From the NCBI RefSeq assembly GCF_004569505.1, contig NZ_SPPK01000005.1, forward strand, positions 186,001-250,000: DNA of 64,000 nt, in the 5' to 3' direction. How positions within the stretch are numbered: position 1 is the stretch's first letter; each line of letters starts with the position of its first letter. The DNA comes from Dysgonomonas mossii. GTDB lineage: Bacteria; Bacteroidota; Bacteroidia; Bacteroidales; Dysgonomonadaceae. This document shows positions 38,621-48,239 of this stretch, piece by piece. The position numbers and the translations under genes were made by a program. The notes beneath the pieces were generated by a model, which did no database searches, was not told where the DNA came from, and worked only from the letters and a program-made list of their open reading frames with translations.

Positions 38621-38765
38621 AAAAGAAGTTGTGAGTAAAAGGTCAGGGGCATGAGATATTTAATGTCAGGGGGTAATTTTCAGCGTTATGATAATTGTCG
38701 TATTATTTATTAATGATATAATTGTCTTATACATGATGGCTCTTAGTCGTTGTTTGGTTATGATG

Positions 38766-38844
38766 AAAAGTGACAATATAAAAAGTGCTGAAAACTGTCA
38801 CCTTTACATACGCTTCGCTCCTGTGACCGCTGGTTGTCACTTTT
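38766..38844. repeat. Nested inverted repeat of GTGAC type
   Basis: Outer arms 38766-38776 and 38834-38844 are exact 11-bp complements. Inside are GTCAC (near 38797) and GTGAC (near 38823), also complementary. The arms share the (A)4G(G)TGACAA core with the repeats at 7302 and 59781. Confidence 0.5.
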
Positions 38845-38925
38845 AACAATTTCGAGTTGGATATATGAGAGAGTCTGTGCTGCTTCTTTGTGGTCGTTCT
38901 GCTAATTTTATTGATTTATTTCCCT

Positions 38926-38933
38926 TATTTTTG
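38926..38933 (+). promoter_or_regulatory. -7 box for the ABC transporter operon
   Basis: TATTTTTG fits TAnnTTTG, 30 bases before the ATG at 38964. Confidence 0.5.
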
Positions 38934-38963
38934 TAATCACATATTATTTTATTTATACAAATT

Positions 38964-39902
38964 ATGAAACATATTATATTTTCAATTCTATCTATCAGTT
39001 TATTGTTAAGTGCTTGTTCGGGTAAAAAACAAGAAAGTGCAGAGGTGCAAACGCTTACGGTTGGGGTAATGTCGTCAATGGATTATCTTCCTCTTGCAGT
39101 AGCTCAGCGTGAAGGTTATTTTGCAAAACATGGTGTAGATGTAAAAATTCAAAAATTTATGTCTGCCAATGAACGAGATATGGCTTTTCAGAGCGGAACT
39201 GTAGACGGAGGAGTAACCGATTATACCAGTGCAGCATTGCTAGCTTCGGGTGGGTTTGATATGAAGCTTACTTCTAAATGTCAAGCACCTTTTTATATTG
39301 TAGCCGGTGCGCAGTCGGGGATAAAGAACTTGTCGGAGCTGAAAGGCAAGAAGATAGCCGTTTCTCAAAACACAGTGATCGATTTCTGTGTAGATATGGC
39401 TTTGGCTAGTGTAGGCCTTACTCCTAATGATGTAGAGAAAGTGGAGATAAATAAAATTCCGACTCGCTTCGAGATGTTGCGGAATAATAAAATAGATGCT
39501 ACGGGATTACCTAATCCGTTTGCTCTGATTGCTGCAAGCGAAGGTTGCAAGCTGCTTGTGTCTATGGATAGCCTGAAATATACTGTTACAGGTATTGTCT
39601 TTTCCCAGAAGGTGATAGGCACTAAGAGTGAGGCTATTAAGAAAATGTACGCCGCATACAATGATGGTGTTGCTTATCTCAACTCACATGCTGTAGCAGA
39701 TATAAAAGATATATTGGTAAAAGAGCTTCAGTTTCCTGAACCTGTTGCAGAGAAGGTCACTCTACCTGCTTATACCGATGCTCAGCCTGTAACTGTTGCA
39801 GACAAAGATATACAACAAGTCATAAGCTGGCTTGGAGGCAAAAATCTGCTTAAAGCTGATTTCAAAGTTGAGAATCTTATAAATGATCAACTGACTAAAT
39901 AA
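38964..39902 (+). CDS. ABC transporter substrate-binding lipoprotein, NMT1/SsuA type
   Basis: 312 residues with a lipoprotein signal (LLLSAC, Cys18). TLTVGVMSSMDYLPLAVAQREGYFAKHGVDVKI is the typical first lobe of the NMT1/SsuA/TauA fold, and LSELKGKKIAVS the second-lobe entry. In Bacteroidota such proteins may sit on the outer face of the inner membrane. Substrates in this superfamily include sulfonates, nitrate, taurine and the thiamine precursor HMP. Nothing here decides among them; no thiamine riboswitch or sulfonate gene is near. ATPase and permease genes follow immediately. Confidence 0.87.
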   Translation: MKHIIFSILSISLLLSACSGKKQESAEVQTLTVGVMSSMDYLPLAVAQREGYFAKHGVDVKIQKFMSANERDMAFQSGTVDGGVTDYTSAALLASGGFDMKLTSKCQAPFYIVAGAQSGIKNLSELKGKKIAVSQNTVIDFCVDMALASVGLTPNDVEKVEINKIPTRFEMLRNNKIDATGLPNPFALIAASEGCKLLVSMDSLKYTVTGIVFSQKVIGTKSEAIKKMYAAYNDGVAYLNSHAVADIKDILVKELQFPEPVAEKVTLPAYTDAQPVTVADKDIQQVISWLGGKNLLKADFKVENLINDQLTK

Positions 39903-39907
39903 TAGAG

Positions 39908-40627
39908 ATGCTGTCGATAGAAAACCTGGAGGTAAAATACGGAAATACTGTAGCTTTGAATGATTTCTCCCTGACTATAAAAAAGGGGGAAATATATTCT
40001 CTTATAGGCCCTTCGGGATGCGGCAAGTCTACTTTATTGAAGGTGCTTTGCGGGATCATAAGAAATTATAGCGGACAGATTGCTTTTAATGGGAGAGCGT
40101 TTACACCCAGAGAAGTATCTATCGGATATGTACCTCAACACTATGGTTTGCTGGAATGGAAGACTGTGAAAGAAAACATTTTCCTCTCTTATAAGCTCAA
40201 TAGCACTAAGGTGTTAAGAGAGGCAGAAGTTTCAGAGATTATCAACTCGTTAGAGATTGATGATATTCAAAACCGCTATCCTTCGCAATTGAGTGGGGGA
40301 CAGAAACAACGTGTGGCTCTGGCTCGTGCCTTTATTTCTCAGCCCGATATTCTGTTGATGGACGAACCGTTTTCATCATTAGATACATTTACTTCCGAAG
40401 CATCGCAACGGCTTTTTCTGCGTCTGTGGGAGAAATATAAAGTAACCACTCTGTTTATCACACACAATATACATGAGGCTGTATCTATTGGCGAGCATAT
40501 TATTGTAATGAGCAAATCGCCGGGAAGAATTATTCATCAGGTAGAAAACCCCTTGTTCAACGTATCTGAGTACCAAGAGGAAAAGTTGAGGTTTGTGGCA
40601 TCTATTATCAATAAAATAGGGTACTGA
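39908..40627 (+). CDS. ABC transporter ATP-binding protein, SsuB/TauB type
   Basis: 239 residues. Walker A GPSGCGKST is at 34-42, the signature reads LSGGQKQRVALARAF, Walker B DILLMDEPFSSLD, and the switch histidine lies in TLFITHNIHEAVSIG. It powers import of the substrate recognised by the preceding lipoprotein. It begins 5 bases after that gene and shares one base with the permease gene (TGATG arrangement), so the three are one operon. Confidence 0.92.
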   Translation: MLSIENLEVKYGNTVALNDFSLTIKKGEIYSLIGPSGCGKSTLLKVLCGIIRNYSGQIAFNGRAFTPREVSIGYVPQHYGLLEWKTVKENIFLSYKLNSTKVLREAEVSEIINSLEIDDIQNRYPSQLSGGQKQRVALARAFISQPDILLMDEPFSSLDTFTSEASQRLFLRLWEKYKVTTLFITHNIHEAVSIGEHIIVMSKSPGRIIHQVENPLFNVSEYQEEKLRFVASIINKIGY

Positions 40628-41388
40628 TGACAAAGCGTAGAAAACATATTTTCAATTATTTCGGCTACATAATAGGCGGCTTTATCCTGTTTAATGTTAT
40701 ATGGTATATTCTTGCTGCCGGTCTTAGCCTGAAGGCACTGCCTTTCCCTACAGAGGTTTATGGTGGATACTCCAAAGCTTTCGAAAACGGGATATTAGAC
40801 CACACATTCGCCAGCTTGCGACGGATAGCATATAGCATAGGTATATCTTTGGGGATAGCTTTAGTATTAGGTGTATGGATGGGATATAGTAAGAGGGTGA
40901 ATAGTCTGTTGGGTCCTATGATTTATTTTTCTTATCCTATTCCCAAATTAGCTCTTTTACCTATCATCATGGTATTATTCGATTTGGGCGAAACATCAAA
41001 GATTGTTATTGTTATATTGATAGTCGTTTTTCAGTTGATCATAACGATACGTGATGCTGTAAAAAATATATCGAAAGAAAATTACTATGTTCTTATTTCA
41101 TTTGGGGCAACGGGCTTACAAAAAATGAGACATATTACCTTGCCTGCTATTTTGCCCGAAGTCTTTTCTTCGCTTCGTGTGGCATTGGGTATCGCAACAT
41201 CGGCCTTATTCTTTATTGAGACATTCGGAACGGATAAAGGATTGGGATTTTACATTACCGATTCGCAAATGCGTGTGGATTACGTCCAAATGTATTTTGG
41301 TATAATTGTTCTTTCTCTGATCGGTTTTATTTTATTTCTGATCGTCGATCTGCTCGATAGTGTATTGTGTAAGTGGAAGAATATATGA
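40627..41388 (+). CDS. ABC transporter permease, SsuC/TauC type
   Basis: 253 residues with six hydrophobic segments. The cytoplasmic EAA-like loop reads ISFGATGLQKMRHITLPAILPEVFSSLRVALGIA (about 157-190) and docks on the ATPase. It forms the membrane channel of the three-gene importer. Its stop lies only 3 bases from the stop of the convergent trkH gene, with no room for a separate terminator. Confidence 0.92.
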   Translation: MTKRRKHIFNYFGYIIGGFILFNVIWYILAAGLSLKALPFPTEVYGGYSKAFENGILDHTFASLRRIAYSIGISLGIALVLGVWMGYSKRVNSLLGPMIYFSYPIPKLALLPIIMVLFDLGETSKIVIVILIVVFQLIITIRDAVKNISKENYYVLISFGATGLQKMRHITLPAILPEVFSSLRVALGIATSALFFIETFGTDKGLGFYITDSQMRVDYVQMYFGIIVLSLIGFILFLIVDLLDSVLCKWKNI

Positions 41389-41391
41389 TTG

Positions 41392-42849
41392 TTATCTTCT
41401 CCAGAAAGCAGGCATAAATAAAGAAAGTACAGTAAATAGCTCTAAACGCCCTGTTAGCATAAGGAAGCTGAGATACCATTTCGACTCGGTTGGTACTTCC
41501 GAGAAACTACCTGTATTACCTATCTCTGCCAATCCGCCTCCCACGTTTCCGAGGCATGAAACTGCTGCTCCGAGAGCATTCTCGAATTGCATTCCCGATA
41601 AGGATAAAAGTAAACAGCTGAAAATAAGGATGGCAAGGTATAAGAAGATAAAAGCTAAGACCTTGGTTACTACGTCTATCGAAATTACATGGTTATTCAA
41701 TCGGATAGGGAGTATCGCATTGGGGTGTACCTGACGTTTAAACTCATTGATTGAATTCTTAAACAGAATAATGATTCTCACGATCTTGATACCTCCCGCA
41801 GTAGATCCGGCACATGCCCCGAAGACCATAAAGATGACAACTAAGAACTGATAGAAAGAACCCCAACTTATTATATTGTCAGTAGAGAAGCAGGTGGTGG
41901 TAAGCATGGATACTACCTGAAACAATGATGTGCGGAAGGCTTTTTCTACTCCTTCTATCTTGCTCGAACTGTAAAGCCCGATGGCAATAATGACAACAAA
42001 GAGAATGATAATAGATACATACCATTTAAATTCTTCATTCTGATACAACTTTTTAGCACTGCCTTTCATAAAGAAGTAGATCAGCGTAAAGTTTATTCCA
42101 CCGATGAACATAAAGAGGGTAATGACATATTCTATATAGGCTGAATTCCAATGGGCGATACTGTCTTGCTTTGTCGAAAATCCGGCAGTGGATATCGTTG
42201 TAAAAGCATGGCAAACAGCGTCGAATAAGCTCATTGGCCCTATCCAAAGCAGTATGATAAGAATTCCTGTGAGGAATATATAAACGAGCCATAGGCGTTT
42301 GGCTATTTGTGATATGCGGGGGCGAAAACGATCGTAGCCTATCCCTGTGACTTCGGCATCGTACATTACAGATGCATTACCTCCCATGGGTAGAATCGTG
42401 GCCACGAACAATACGATTCCTAATCCTCCCATCCATTGGGTTATACTCCGCCAGAAGAGAAGTCCCTTGGGCATACTCTCTATGTCGTTTAGGATGGTTG
42501 CACCGGTTGCTGTTAGTCCCGAAATGGTTTCGAAATAGGCATTACTGACGCTGGGTATCGAGTTGCTCAGATAATAAGGAAGCATACCGAATGCAGATAG
42601 TATGATCCACGAAATAGCCACCATAAAGAAGCTCTCTCGTTTTCCGATCGGTTTTGGGAAATCTTCGGTTCCTACCAATCGGATTAAAGCTCCTGCAAAG
42701 AATGTTATTGTAGAGCTTATGAGCATTGCATCGCCGGCCGCTTCGTGTAAGTAAAATGAAACAATGGTAGCACTCATCATGAATAGCGATTCGATGACAA
42801 GCAAAAATCCAATTGTTTTTAGTACAAACCGGTAATTAAAATTGCTCAT
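41392..42849 (-). CDS. trkH: TrkH-family potassium uptake membrane protein
   Basis: 485 residues with the four-fold membrane-pore-membrane layout of TrkH/KtrB. Selectivity-filter segments are visible as ISGLTATGATIL, FTTISTAGFSTK, TCFSTDN and SCLGNVGGGLAEIG. It conducts K+ across the inner membrane and needs the cytoplasmic ring protein TrkA, encoded 15 bases upstream. The filter Gly residues are present in most segments; the third (MLTTTCFSTDN) lacks an obvious Gly and is the most divergent. Confidence 0.95.
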   Translation of the reverse strand: MSNFNYRFVLKTIGFLLVIESLFMMSATIVSFYLHEAAGDAMLISSTITFFAGALIRLVGTEDFPKPIGKRESFFMVAISWIILSAFGMLPYYLSNSIPSVSNAYFETISGLTATGATILNDIESMPKGLLFWRSITQWMGGLGIVLFVATILPMGGNASVMYDAEVTGIGYDRFRPRISQIAKRLWLVYIFLTGILIILLWIGPMSLFDAVCHAFTTISTAGFSTKQDSIAHWNSAYIEYVITLFMFIGGINFTLIYFFMKGSAKKLYQNEEFKWYVSIIILFVVIIAIGLYSSSKIEGVEKAFRTSLFQVVSMLTTTCFSTDNIISWGSFYQFLVVIFMVFGACAGSTAGGIKIVRIIILFKNSINEFKRQVHPNAILPIRLNNHVISIDVVTKVLAFIFLYLAILIFSCLLLSLSGMQFENALGAAVSCLGNVGGGLAEIGNTGSFSEVPTESKWYLSFLMLTGRLELFTVLSLFMPAFWRR

Positions 42850-42864
42850 GTACTTTTTATCCTG

Positions 42865-44202
42865 TTAATGGAACATTTTCTCGGCATCACGTAGGGTGTC
42901 ATCCAAACAGAAAACGACTACATGATCGTAAGGCTCTATCAAAGTATCACCATCAATCATCATCGGTTCTCCATTGCGTATCAATCCGCCCAAAGTAACA
43001 TTCTTGGGTAGCGTTAGCTTTTTTACCTCCTTCTTGGTTACATAAGAGTTCGGTCGAGCTATAATCTCCGCTACGTCTGCATTGGCGATTGTTAATGACT
43101 TTACGTTAGATACGTCTGCACTGAGCAGAAATCTGTATATGTTGCTTACTGTTATTAGTTTCTTATTTATAATAGAACCGATATCCAGATTCTCAGCCAT
43201 CGACATATAGTCCATGTTTTCTACTTCGGCTACAGTCTTGCGTACTCCAAAGCGTTTGGCTGCCATACATGCGAGAATGTTAGCTTCCGAGTTCCCGGTT
43301 ACAGCCACAAATGCGTCTATATCCTTGATTCCCTCTTGCAAAAGGAACTCAGCATTACGGCCGTCATTATGAAACACGGTTACATTCTTTGGTAGCTTTT
43401 CTAAAAGTTGGTAGCTCTTCTCTTTATCGGATTCTAATAGTTTGATGTTTGTATTGTCGGGTAAGTACTGACAGGTGCGGATGGCGATACGGCTTCCGCC
43501 CATTATCATAATGTTCTTTACCTCAAAACTGGCTTTGCCTGCTATTACGGGTAGTTCGTTCACGTTTTCTTTTGTTGCGGTAAAGAATACGATGTCGCCC
43601 GCTAAAACCATATCCTTTCCTGTAGGAATGATAGTGACATTCTTTCGTTTAATGGCAACGATGTGGAATTTTTTGTCCTTGCTGCTTAAGTCGAAGAGGT
43701 ACTTATTTACCAACTCCGAGTTTTCTCTTATCTTGATTCCGGCGAGTAATATATTGCCATCGCAAAGTTCTATCCATTGGCGTACCCACGGACGTTTTAA
43801 GGCTGATACTATTTCTTTTGCAGCAAGCATTTCGGGATAAACCATAGAGTTGATCCCTAGCTTTTCAAAAAACTCTTTATTCTTGGGTAAGAGGTATTCG
43901 TAATTATCGATGCGAGCAAAGGTTTTTTTTGCTCCCATATTCGCAGCCAATAAGCAGGCTGTTATGTTTGTAGATTCGTCAGGGGTGACACCAATAAAGA
44001 AATCCGCTTCTTTTATATCCACCTCCATCAAATCTTTTAGGGAAGTACAAGACCCGGTCATCGTCATTATTTCAAGATTAGAGCCAAGGAAGTTGAGCTT
44101 CTCTTTATCAGCGTCCATGAGTATAACGTCTTGGTTTTCTGCTGATAATAGTTTTGCTAAATGTGTTCCTACAGCACCCGCACCTGCAATTACAATTCTC
44201 AT
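42865..44202 (-). CDS. trkA: Trk potassium transporter regulatory subunit TrkA
   Basis: 445 residues, a tandem RCK protein. The first Rossmann domain opens IVIAGAGAVGTHLAKLLS (3-20) with acidic DADKEKLN after strand 2. A first TrkA-C domain covers about 145-220. The second Rossmann copy starts NIMIMGGSRIAIRTCQYL near 230 and is less canonical, with TrkA-C at about 370-445. It gates TrkH in response to NAD(H)/ATP. It lies 6 bases after dxs and 15 before trkH, forming an operon with both. Confidence 0.95.
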   Translation of the reverse strand: MRIVIAGAGAVGTHLAKLLSAENQDVILMDADKEKLNFLGSNLEIMTMTGSCTSLKDLMEVDIKEADFFIGVTPDESTNITACLLAANMGAKKTFARIDNYEYLLPKNKEFFEKLGINSMVYPEMLAAKEIVSALKRPWVRQWIELCDGNILLAGIKIRENSELVNKYLFDLSSKDKKFHIVAIKRKNVTIIPTGKDMVLAGDIVFFTATKENVNELPVIAGKASFEVKNIMIMGGSRIAIRTCQYLPDNTNIKLLESDKEKSYQLLEKLPKNVTVFHNDGRNAEFLLQEGIKDIDAFVAVTGNSEANILACMAAKRFGVRKTVAEVENMDYMSMAENLDIGSIINKKLITVSNIYRFLLSADVSNVKSLTIANADVAEIIARPNSYVTKKEVKKLTLPKNVTLGGLIRNGEPMMIDGDTLIEPYDHVVVFCLDDTLRDAEKMFH

Positions 44203-44208
44203 CGACTC

Positions 44209-46155
44209 TTACTTATATATTTTTTCTTCTATATTATTAGGACTTATTTGTTTATGCAAGATAGACTGCATTCGTTTTACCAATCCTTGTATGTCAAGCT
44301 CACATAGTTTTTTCAGGTCAGCAACCGAACCGTGTGTTACGAATTTATCTTGTATACCTGCACGCACTACATTTATGTTCAAATAGTTATTGTCAGCAAA
44401 GTATTCTAAAACAGCACTGCCGAATCCTCCGTTGATAACACCGTTTTCGATCGTCAGTACATGAGTAAAGTTCTCTGCCACCTCTTTTAAGATTGCAGTA
44501 TCCAGTGGTTTAAGGAATATCATGTCGTAATGTGCGATAGAATAGCCTTCGTCTTCAACGATGTGGATAGCTTCACGTGCAGTATTTCCTATTGCGCCTA
44601 TTGATAAAACGGCAAGATCTTTACCATCTTTCAACTTGCGTCCTTTTCCTATTTCCAGCTTTTGCATTTCGCATTCCCAATCTTTCAATATACCCTGTCC
44701 TCTTGGGTATCGGATCACAAATGGTCCTTCGTTACCGTAAGCAGCAGTATACATCAAGTGGCGCAAATAATGCTCGTCGAAAGGAGCGGCGATAGTCAGG
44801 TTCGGGACACAGCGCATATAAGCAAGATCGAATGCCCCATGATGTGTTGGTCCGTCTTCTCCTACCAATCCTGCTCGGTCGAGACACATAATTACATGCA
44901 GTTTTTGAAGTGCTACATCATGTATGACCTGATCGTAAGCTCGTTGCATAAATGATGAGTAGATATTACAGAACGGTAATAGTCCTTCTTTTGCCAATCC
45001 GGCCGAATAGGTGACAGCATGTGCTTCGGCAATACCTACATCGAATGCCCTGTCCGGGAATTCTTTCATCATATAGGTCATAGACGATCCGGTAGGCATA
45101 GCAGGTGTAATACCTACAACGCGTTTATCTTTCTTAGCCAGTTCTACAAGCGTATGTCCAAAAACGTCCTGAAAGAGTTGTGGCTGATCTTTTGATTTTG
45201 TCACAATACGTTCTCCGGTTTCTTTGTCAAACTTACCCGGAGCATGCCATACTGTAGCCGAAACTTCTGCCGGCTTAAATCCTTTTCCTTTAATAGTGTG
45301 GATATGTAGAATCTTAGGTCCTTTCATATCCTTTATATTTTGTAGTATCCGAATCAGGTTTGGTAAATCGTGTCCATCGATAGGGCCAAAATATCGTATA
45401 TTAAAGCCTTCAAACATGTTTTGTTGTTTGGTCAACAGTGATTTCAAGCTATTGTTGAAACGAAGGATAAGATTTTTACCTTGTTCGGTGATAAGGTTTC
45501 CTTTCTTGAACTTTTGATAAACATCATTCCTTACCCTGTTATAGGTGGGCGAGGTAGTCATTTTTACCAAATAATCGCGCATACCCCCAACATTATCATC
45601 TATAGCCATATCATTATCATTGAGTATGATAAGGATATCATTTGGTTGAGAGCTTGCATTGTTGAGAGCTTCATAAGCTAATCCTCCGGTCATTGATCCA
45701 TCACCTATTACGGCTACCACATGCCTCTTCTCATGTTTGAGAGAGGAAGCGACAGCCATACCTAGTGCTGCCGAAATTGAATTTGAAGCATGTCCTGCAA
45801 TAAAGGCATCGTATTCGCTTTCTTTTGGATTTGGAAACCCTGAAAGACCACCAAATTTACGATTTGTATGAAACAGGTCTCTTCTGCCTGTCAGTATTTT
45901 GTGGCTATATGCTTGGTGACCCACATCCCATACAATGCGGTCGTAAGGTGTGTTGTATATGTAATGCAGAGCCACAGTAAGCTCTACTGTACCGAGACTG
46001 GAGCCAAAATGTCCGGGATTTTTGCTTAGTTGATCAATAAGAAAACTTCTAAGTTCAGTACATAGAGACTCAAGCTCCTCGATGCTTAGATTTTTAAGGT
46101 CAGAGGGAGAGTTTATTGTCTGTAATACTGATATATTGTTGTTTTGTTCGTCCAT
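44209..46155 (-). CDS. dxs: 1-deoxy-D-xylulose-5-phosphate synthase
   Basis: 648 residues from the ATG at 46155 (MDEQNNN); the open frame continues to 46206 but that part is hydrophobic and unlike the family. [21 protein letters not shown] opens the TPP enzyme; [18 protein letters not shown] holds the TPP/metal motif; [21 protein letters not shown] and [10 protein letters not shown] mark the second and third domains. It condenses pyruvate and glyceraldehyde 3-phosphate, the first step of the MEP isoprenoid pathway. That pathway makes undecaprenyl phosphate for the dcw enzymes. It is co-transcribed with trkA/trkH. Confidence 0.97.
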   Translation of the reverse strand: MDEQNNNISVLQTINSPSDLKNLSIEELESLCTELRSFLIDQLSKNPGHFGSSLGTVELTVALHYIYNTPYDRIVWDVGHQAYSHKILTGRRDLFHTNRKFGGLSGFPNPKESEYDAFIAGHASNSISAALGMAVASSLKHEKRHVVAVIGDGSMTGGLAYEALNNASSQPNDILIILNDNDMAIDDNVGGMRDYLVKMTTSPTYNRVRNDVYQKFKKGNLITEQGKNLILRFNNSLKSLLTKQQNMFEGFNIRYFGPIDGHDLPNLIRILQNIKDMKGPKILHIHTIKGKGFKPAEVSATVWHAPGKFDKETGERIVTKSKDQPQLFQDVFGHTLVELAKKDKRVVGITPAMPTGSSMTYMMKEFPDRAFDVGIAEAHAVTYSAGLAKEGLLPFCNIYSSFMQRAYDQVIHDVALQKLHVIMCLDRAGLVGEDGPTHHGAFDLAYMRCVPNLTIAAPFDEHYLRHLMYTAAYGNEGPFVIRYPRGQGILKDWECEMQKLEIGKGRKLKDGKDLAVLSIGAIGNTAREAIHIVEDEGYSIAHYDMIFLKPLDTAILKEVAENFTHVLTIENGVINGGFGSAVLEYFADNNYLNINVVRAGIQDKFVTHGSVADLKKLCELDIQGLVKRMQSILHKQISPNNIEEKIYK

Positions 46156-46207
46156 AAAAATTCTATTGGAATGAAGAAAAATCTTTATTACTATTGTAAT
46201 AAACAAG

Positions 46208-46215
46208 CAAATATA
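46208..46215 (-). promoter_or_regulatory. -7 box for dxs-trkA-trkH
   Basis: The minus strand reads TATATTTG, 52 bases before the chosen dxs start. Its position upstream of 46206 leaves the longer start almost no leader, which favours 46155. Confidence 0.55.
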
Positions 46216-46445
46216 TAAAACAAAAGCTATTTAGAATAAGATATTCTCTTAAAAATAAGACAGGATTAGACCTAGTTATAATAATATAAACAAAAGAGAT
46301 TGATTAATGTTCTTTGTAAATAGAATGTAAACAAGCATGTAGTCCGTATTTGTTACTATTTATTATGAGGATATGTAAAGTTAAAATGTTTCGATTTTTT
46401 TGATTAAAATTTGATCTTGGGACTTTCTCGAGAAATGAATCATTA
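46216..46445. other. Intergenic stretch between the ECF42 gene end and the dxs promoter
   Basis: AT-rich and non-coding. A 12-bp palindrome TTTCTCGAGAAA lies at 46424-46435 just after the sigma gene. No convincing terminator was seen. Confidence 0.4.
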
Positions 46446-47708
46446 TTAATTCTCCAACTTTTTCTTTATAAGATTTATTTTTCCGCTGATGAAGTTTATA
46501 TCGGTTTTATTTTTGGTGCAATTCAGCGACAACTCATAATTATGAATGGTCAAATTCCATTCTTCCATTTTTGCATAAAAGTGAGCCTTGGTGCTGAGAT
46601 AGATAAACTCTGTTTCTTCGTTCATCATGTTTTCCATAGTAACTAGCTCAGGTAGCAGATCGTGCAGACTCTTAAAGTTACTTTCAGCAATAATTCTGTT
46701 TAGCTTTACTGAAATCGAATATGGTTCCATTTTTTCGAGTTGTTTATATAGATAAGCAATCGTTTTCCAGTCTGTTTTTTCATACGATTCGGAAGTGCAA
46801 TGCATGGATGAAATCAAAGCTTCTAAATAATATTTATCTAAAGTTTGCTGGTGCTTCTTTGCTATTTCCAAGTAATAGAAACCTTCTTTTATTAAATCAT
46901 TATTCCAAAGGGTTCTGTTCTGATTCTCCAACGATATCCACGTATCGTTCTCGGTTCGTGCAGGAAATCTTGAGGAGTTGAAAAACATACCTGCCAGCAG
47001 AGAATTGATTTCAGGGTTTTCGGGATGATACTGGTGTAATAATTTTCCTAGCCTGATGGCTTCAAAGCACAAGTCTAAATTTATGGTTCCGGCTCTTTGC
47101 GAACTTTTATATCCTTCATTGTAGAGCAGGTATATAATCTTAAGTAGATGGCTTAATTCCTCAATGGTCTGAATCTGAAAATCATCGTAAATTTCTGAAA
47201 ATTCTTTGATCGTTTCTTTGCTCCTTAAAACAACTTTCTTGACGGTTTCTGTTTTAATGATCAGCGCATTGGCAATTTCCGAATAGTTGAATCCACAAAG
47301 GAAATAAAGTGAAATAATTAGCTTATTCCTTTCAGAGAAAGACGCTTTTGAAAAGAAAATCAATAATTTAAGTAAGCTGTCCTCTACTTCCTTTTCGGAG
47401 TATTCGTCATTGTCTTTTTCTGTGGATGCAAGGTAGTTGAGGTGCGTTTGTGCAATGTTTGATTGCCGGATTTTGTTCAGTAACTTGTTGTTTGCAACCC
47501 TATAAAGCCACGCAAAGGGATTCTCGGGAACTTCTCCAAACCTCCATGTATTTAGAGCTGTTTCGAAAGATTCTTGAACTGCGTCTAGTATATCCTCAAT
47601 CTTATGATAGCCATACTTTTGAGATAAATAGGAAACCATCTTTCCATAATGTTCTCTGAAAAGATGGCTCGTAAGTGTTTTTATATTTTCGTCAGTGTTG
47701 TTCTTCAT
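46446..47708 (-). CDS. ECF sigma factor, ECF42 type with long C-terminal extension
   Basis: 420 residues. The region 2 segment is YHKIEDILDAVQESFETALNTW with PENPFAWLYRVANNK; region 4 is LCGFNYSEIANALIIKTETVKKVVLRSK. The 240-residue extension starts with the LLYNEGYKSS motif (DUF6596) and continues as TPR-like helices, as in the ECF42/SigJ group. This group has no anti-sigma factor and is regularly next to DGPF/YCII proteins. The neighbour at 47692-48039 fits: its end overlaps this start by 17 bases. Stimulus and regulon are unknown. Confidence 0.88.
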   Translation of the reverse strand: MKNNTDENIKTLTSHLFREHYGKMVSYLSQKYGYHKIEDILDAVQESFETALNTWRFGEVPENPFAWLYRVANNKLLNKIRQSNIAQTHLNYLASTEKDNDEYSEKEVEDSLLKLLIFFSKASFSERNKLIISLYFLCGFNYSEIANALIIKTETVKKVVLRSKETIKEFSEIYDDFQIQTIEELSHLLKIIYLLYNEGYKSSQRAGTINLDLCFEAIRLGKLLHQYHPENPEINSLLAGMFFNSSRFPARTENDTWISLENQNRTLWNNDLIKEGFYYLEIAKKHQQTLDKYYLEALISSMHCTSESYEKTDWKTIAYLYKQLEKMEPYSISVKLNRIIAESNFKSLHDLLPELVTMENMMNEETEFIYLSTKAHFYAKMEEWNLTIHNYELSLNCTKNKTDINFISGKINLIKKKLEN

Positions 47709-48039
47709 CAGTGTTGATGATTCTACGGATTTCTAGGGTTGCTCCACGTTTCAAATCGGGACAGCCTTTTGCCAGTTCTTTTGCTTCGTCTAAAGAGTTG
47801 GCAAGGAGGAAATAATAGCCGCTCACACACTCTTTGGTTTCAACATAAGGACCGTCTGTAGCAATACCATCTTTCAAGGTAACACCAGCAGAATCGAGGG
47901 GATTTCCATCTTTAAAGTTCCCGTTCTCGACTAGCGTTTCTACCCATTTGATGTGTTCCTGAATGTCTGCTTGCATATCTTCTACGGACAGATCTCCATA
48001 ATCTGCATTTTCCCGAATTAGTAATAAAAATTCTTTCAT
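47692..48039 (-). CDS. DGPF/YCII-domain protein
   Basis: 115 residues. Opening MKEFLLLIRENADY, middle HIKWVETLVENGNF, and the defining DGPYVETKECVSGYYFLLANSLDEA. DGPF proteins are small dimeric ferredoxin-fold relatives of YciI. Their activity is unproven, but they are the constant partners and targets of ECF42 sigma factors. It is first in a two-gene unit with the sigma factor and overlaps it by 17 bases. Confidence 0.9.
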   Translation of the reverse strand: MKEFLLLIRENADYGDLSVEDMQADIQEHIKWVETLVENGNFKDGNPLDSAGVTLKDGIATDGPYVETKECVSGYYFLLANSLDEAKELAKGCPDLKRGATLEIRRIINTDEEQH

Positions 48040-48192
48040 TATTTTTTATTCTAAGTTAATAATTCTGTTATGTACTTATAAGACAATCGGGTGTTTAATT
48101 TCGGGACAAAGTATTTAGATTTTTTTCTGAGATTCCCTTTTTTATTATCTATTGTTACCGGTAGGTGTAAATATAGAATGTTTTTTAATAAA

Positions 48193-48224
48193 AAAAGCAC
48201 CGAATTTTAAAATTCGGTGCTTTT
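48193..48224 (-). terminator. Terminator after the RNA helicase gene
   Basis: A perfect 32-base palindrome (16-base arms), followed on the minus strand by a run of T, 16 bases after the helicase stop. Confidence 0.88.
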
Positions 48225-48239
48225 CGTATAAATGGATAT

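Larger units (their letters stand above)
38585..38963. other. 379-bp divergent intergenic region with nested inverted repeats
   Basis: It contains the hisS -7 box, a -7 box for the ABC operon and, at 38766-38844, an 11-bp inverted repeat (AAAAGTGACAA / TTGTCACTTTT) enclosing a further GTCAC/GTGAC pair. No coding sequence was seen, and I found no match to the conserved segments of a TPP, cobalamin or SAM riboswitch. Confidence 0.5.

Noticed and set aside
38585..38963. Thiamine (TPP) riboswitch upstream of the NMT1-like importer
   Set aside because: I could not find the conserved CTGAGA and ACCTGATCTGG-like segments, so the importer cannot be assigned to thiamine precursors.
46156..46206. Longer N-terminus for Dxs (start at 46206)
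   Set aside because: The added residues are hydrophobic and atypical, and the -7 box at 46208-46215 would leave no leader.
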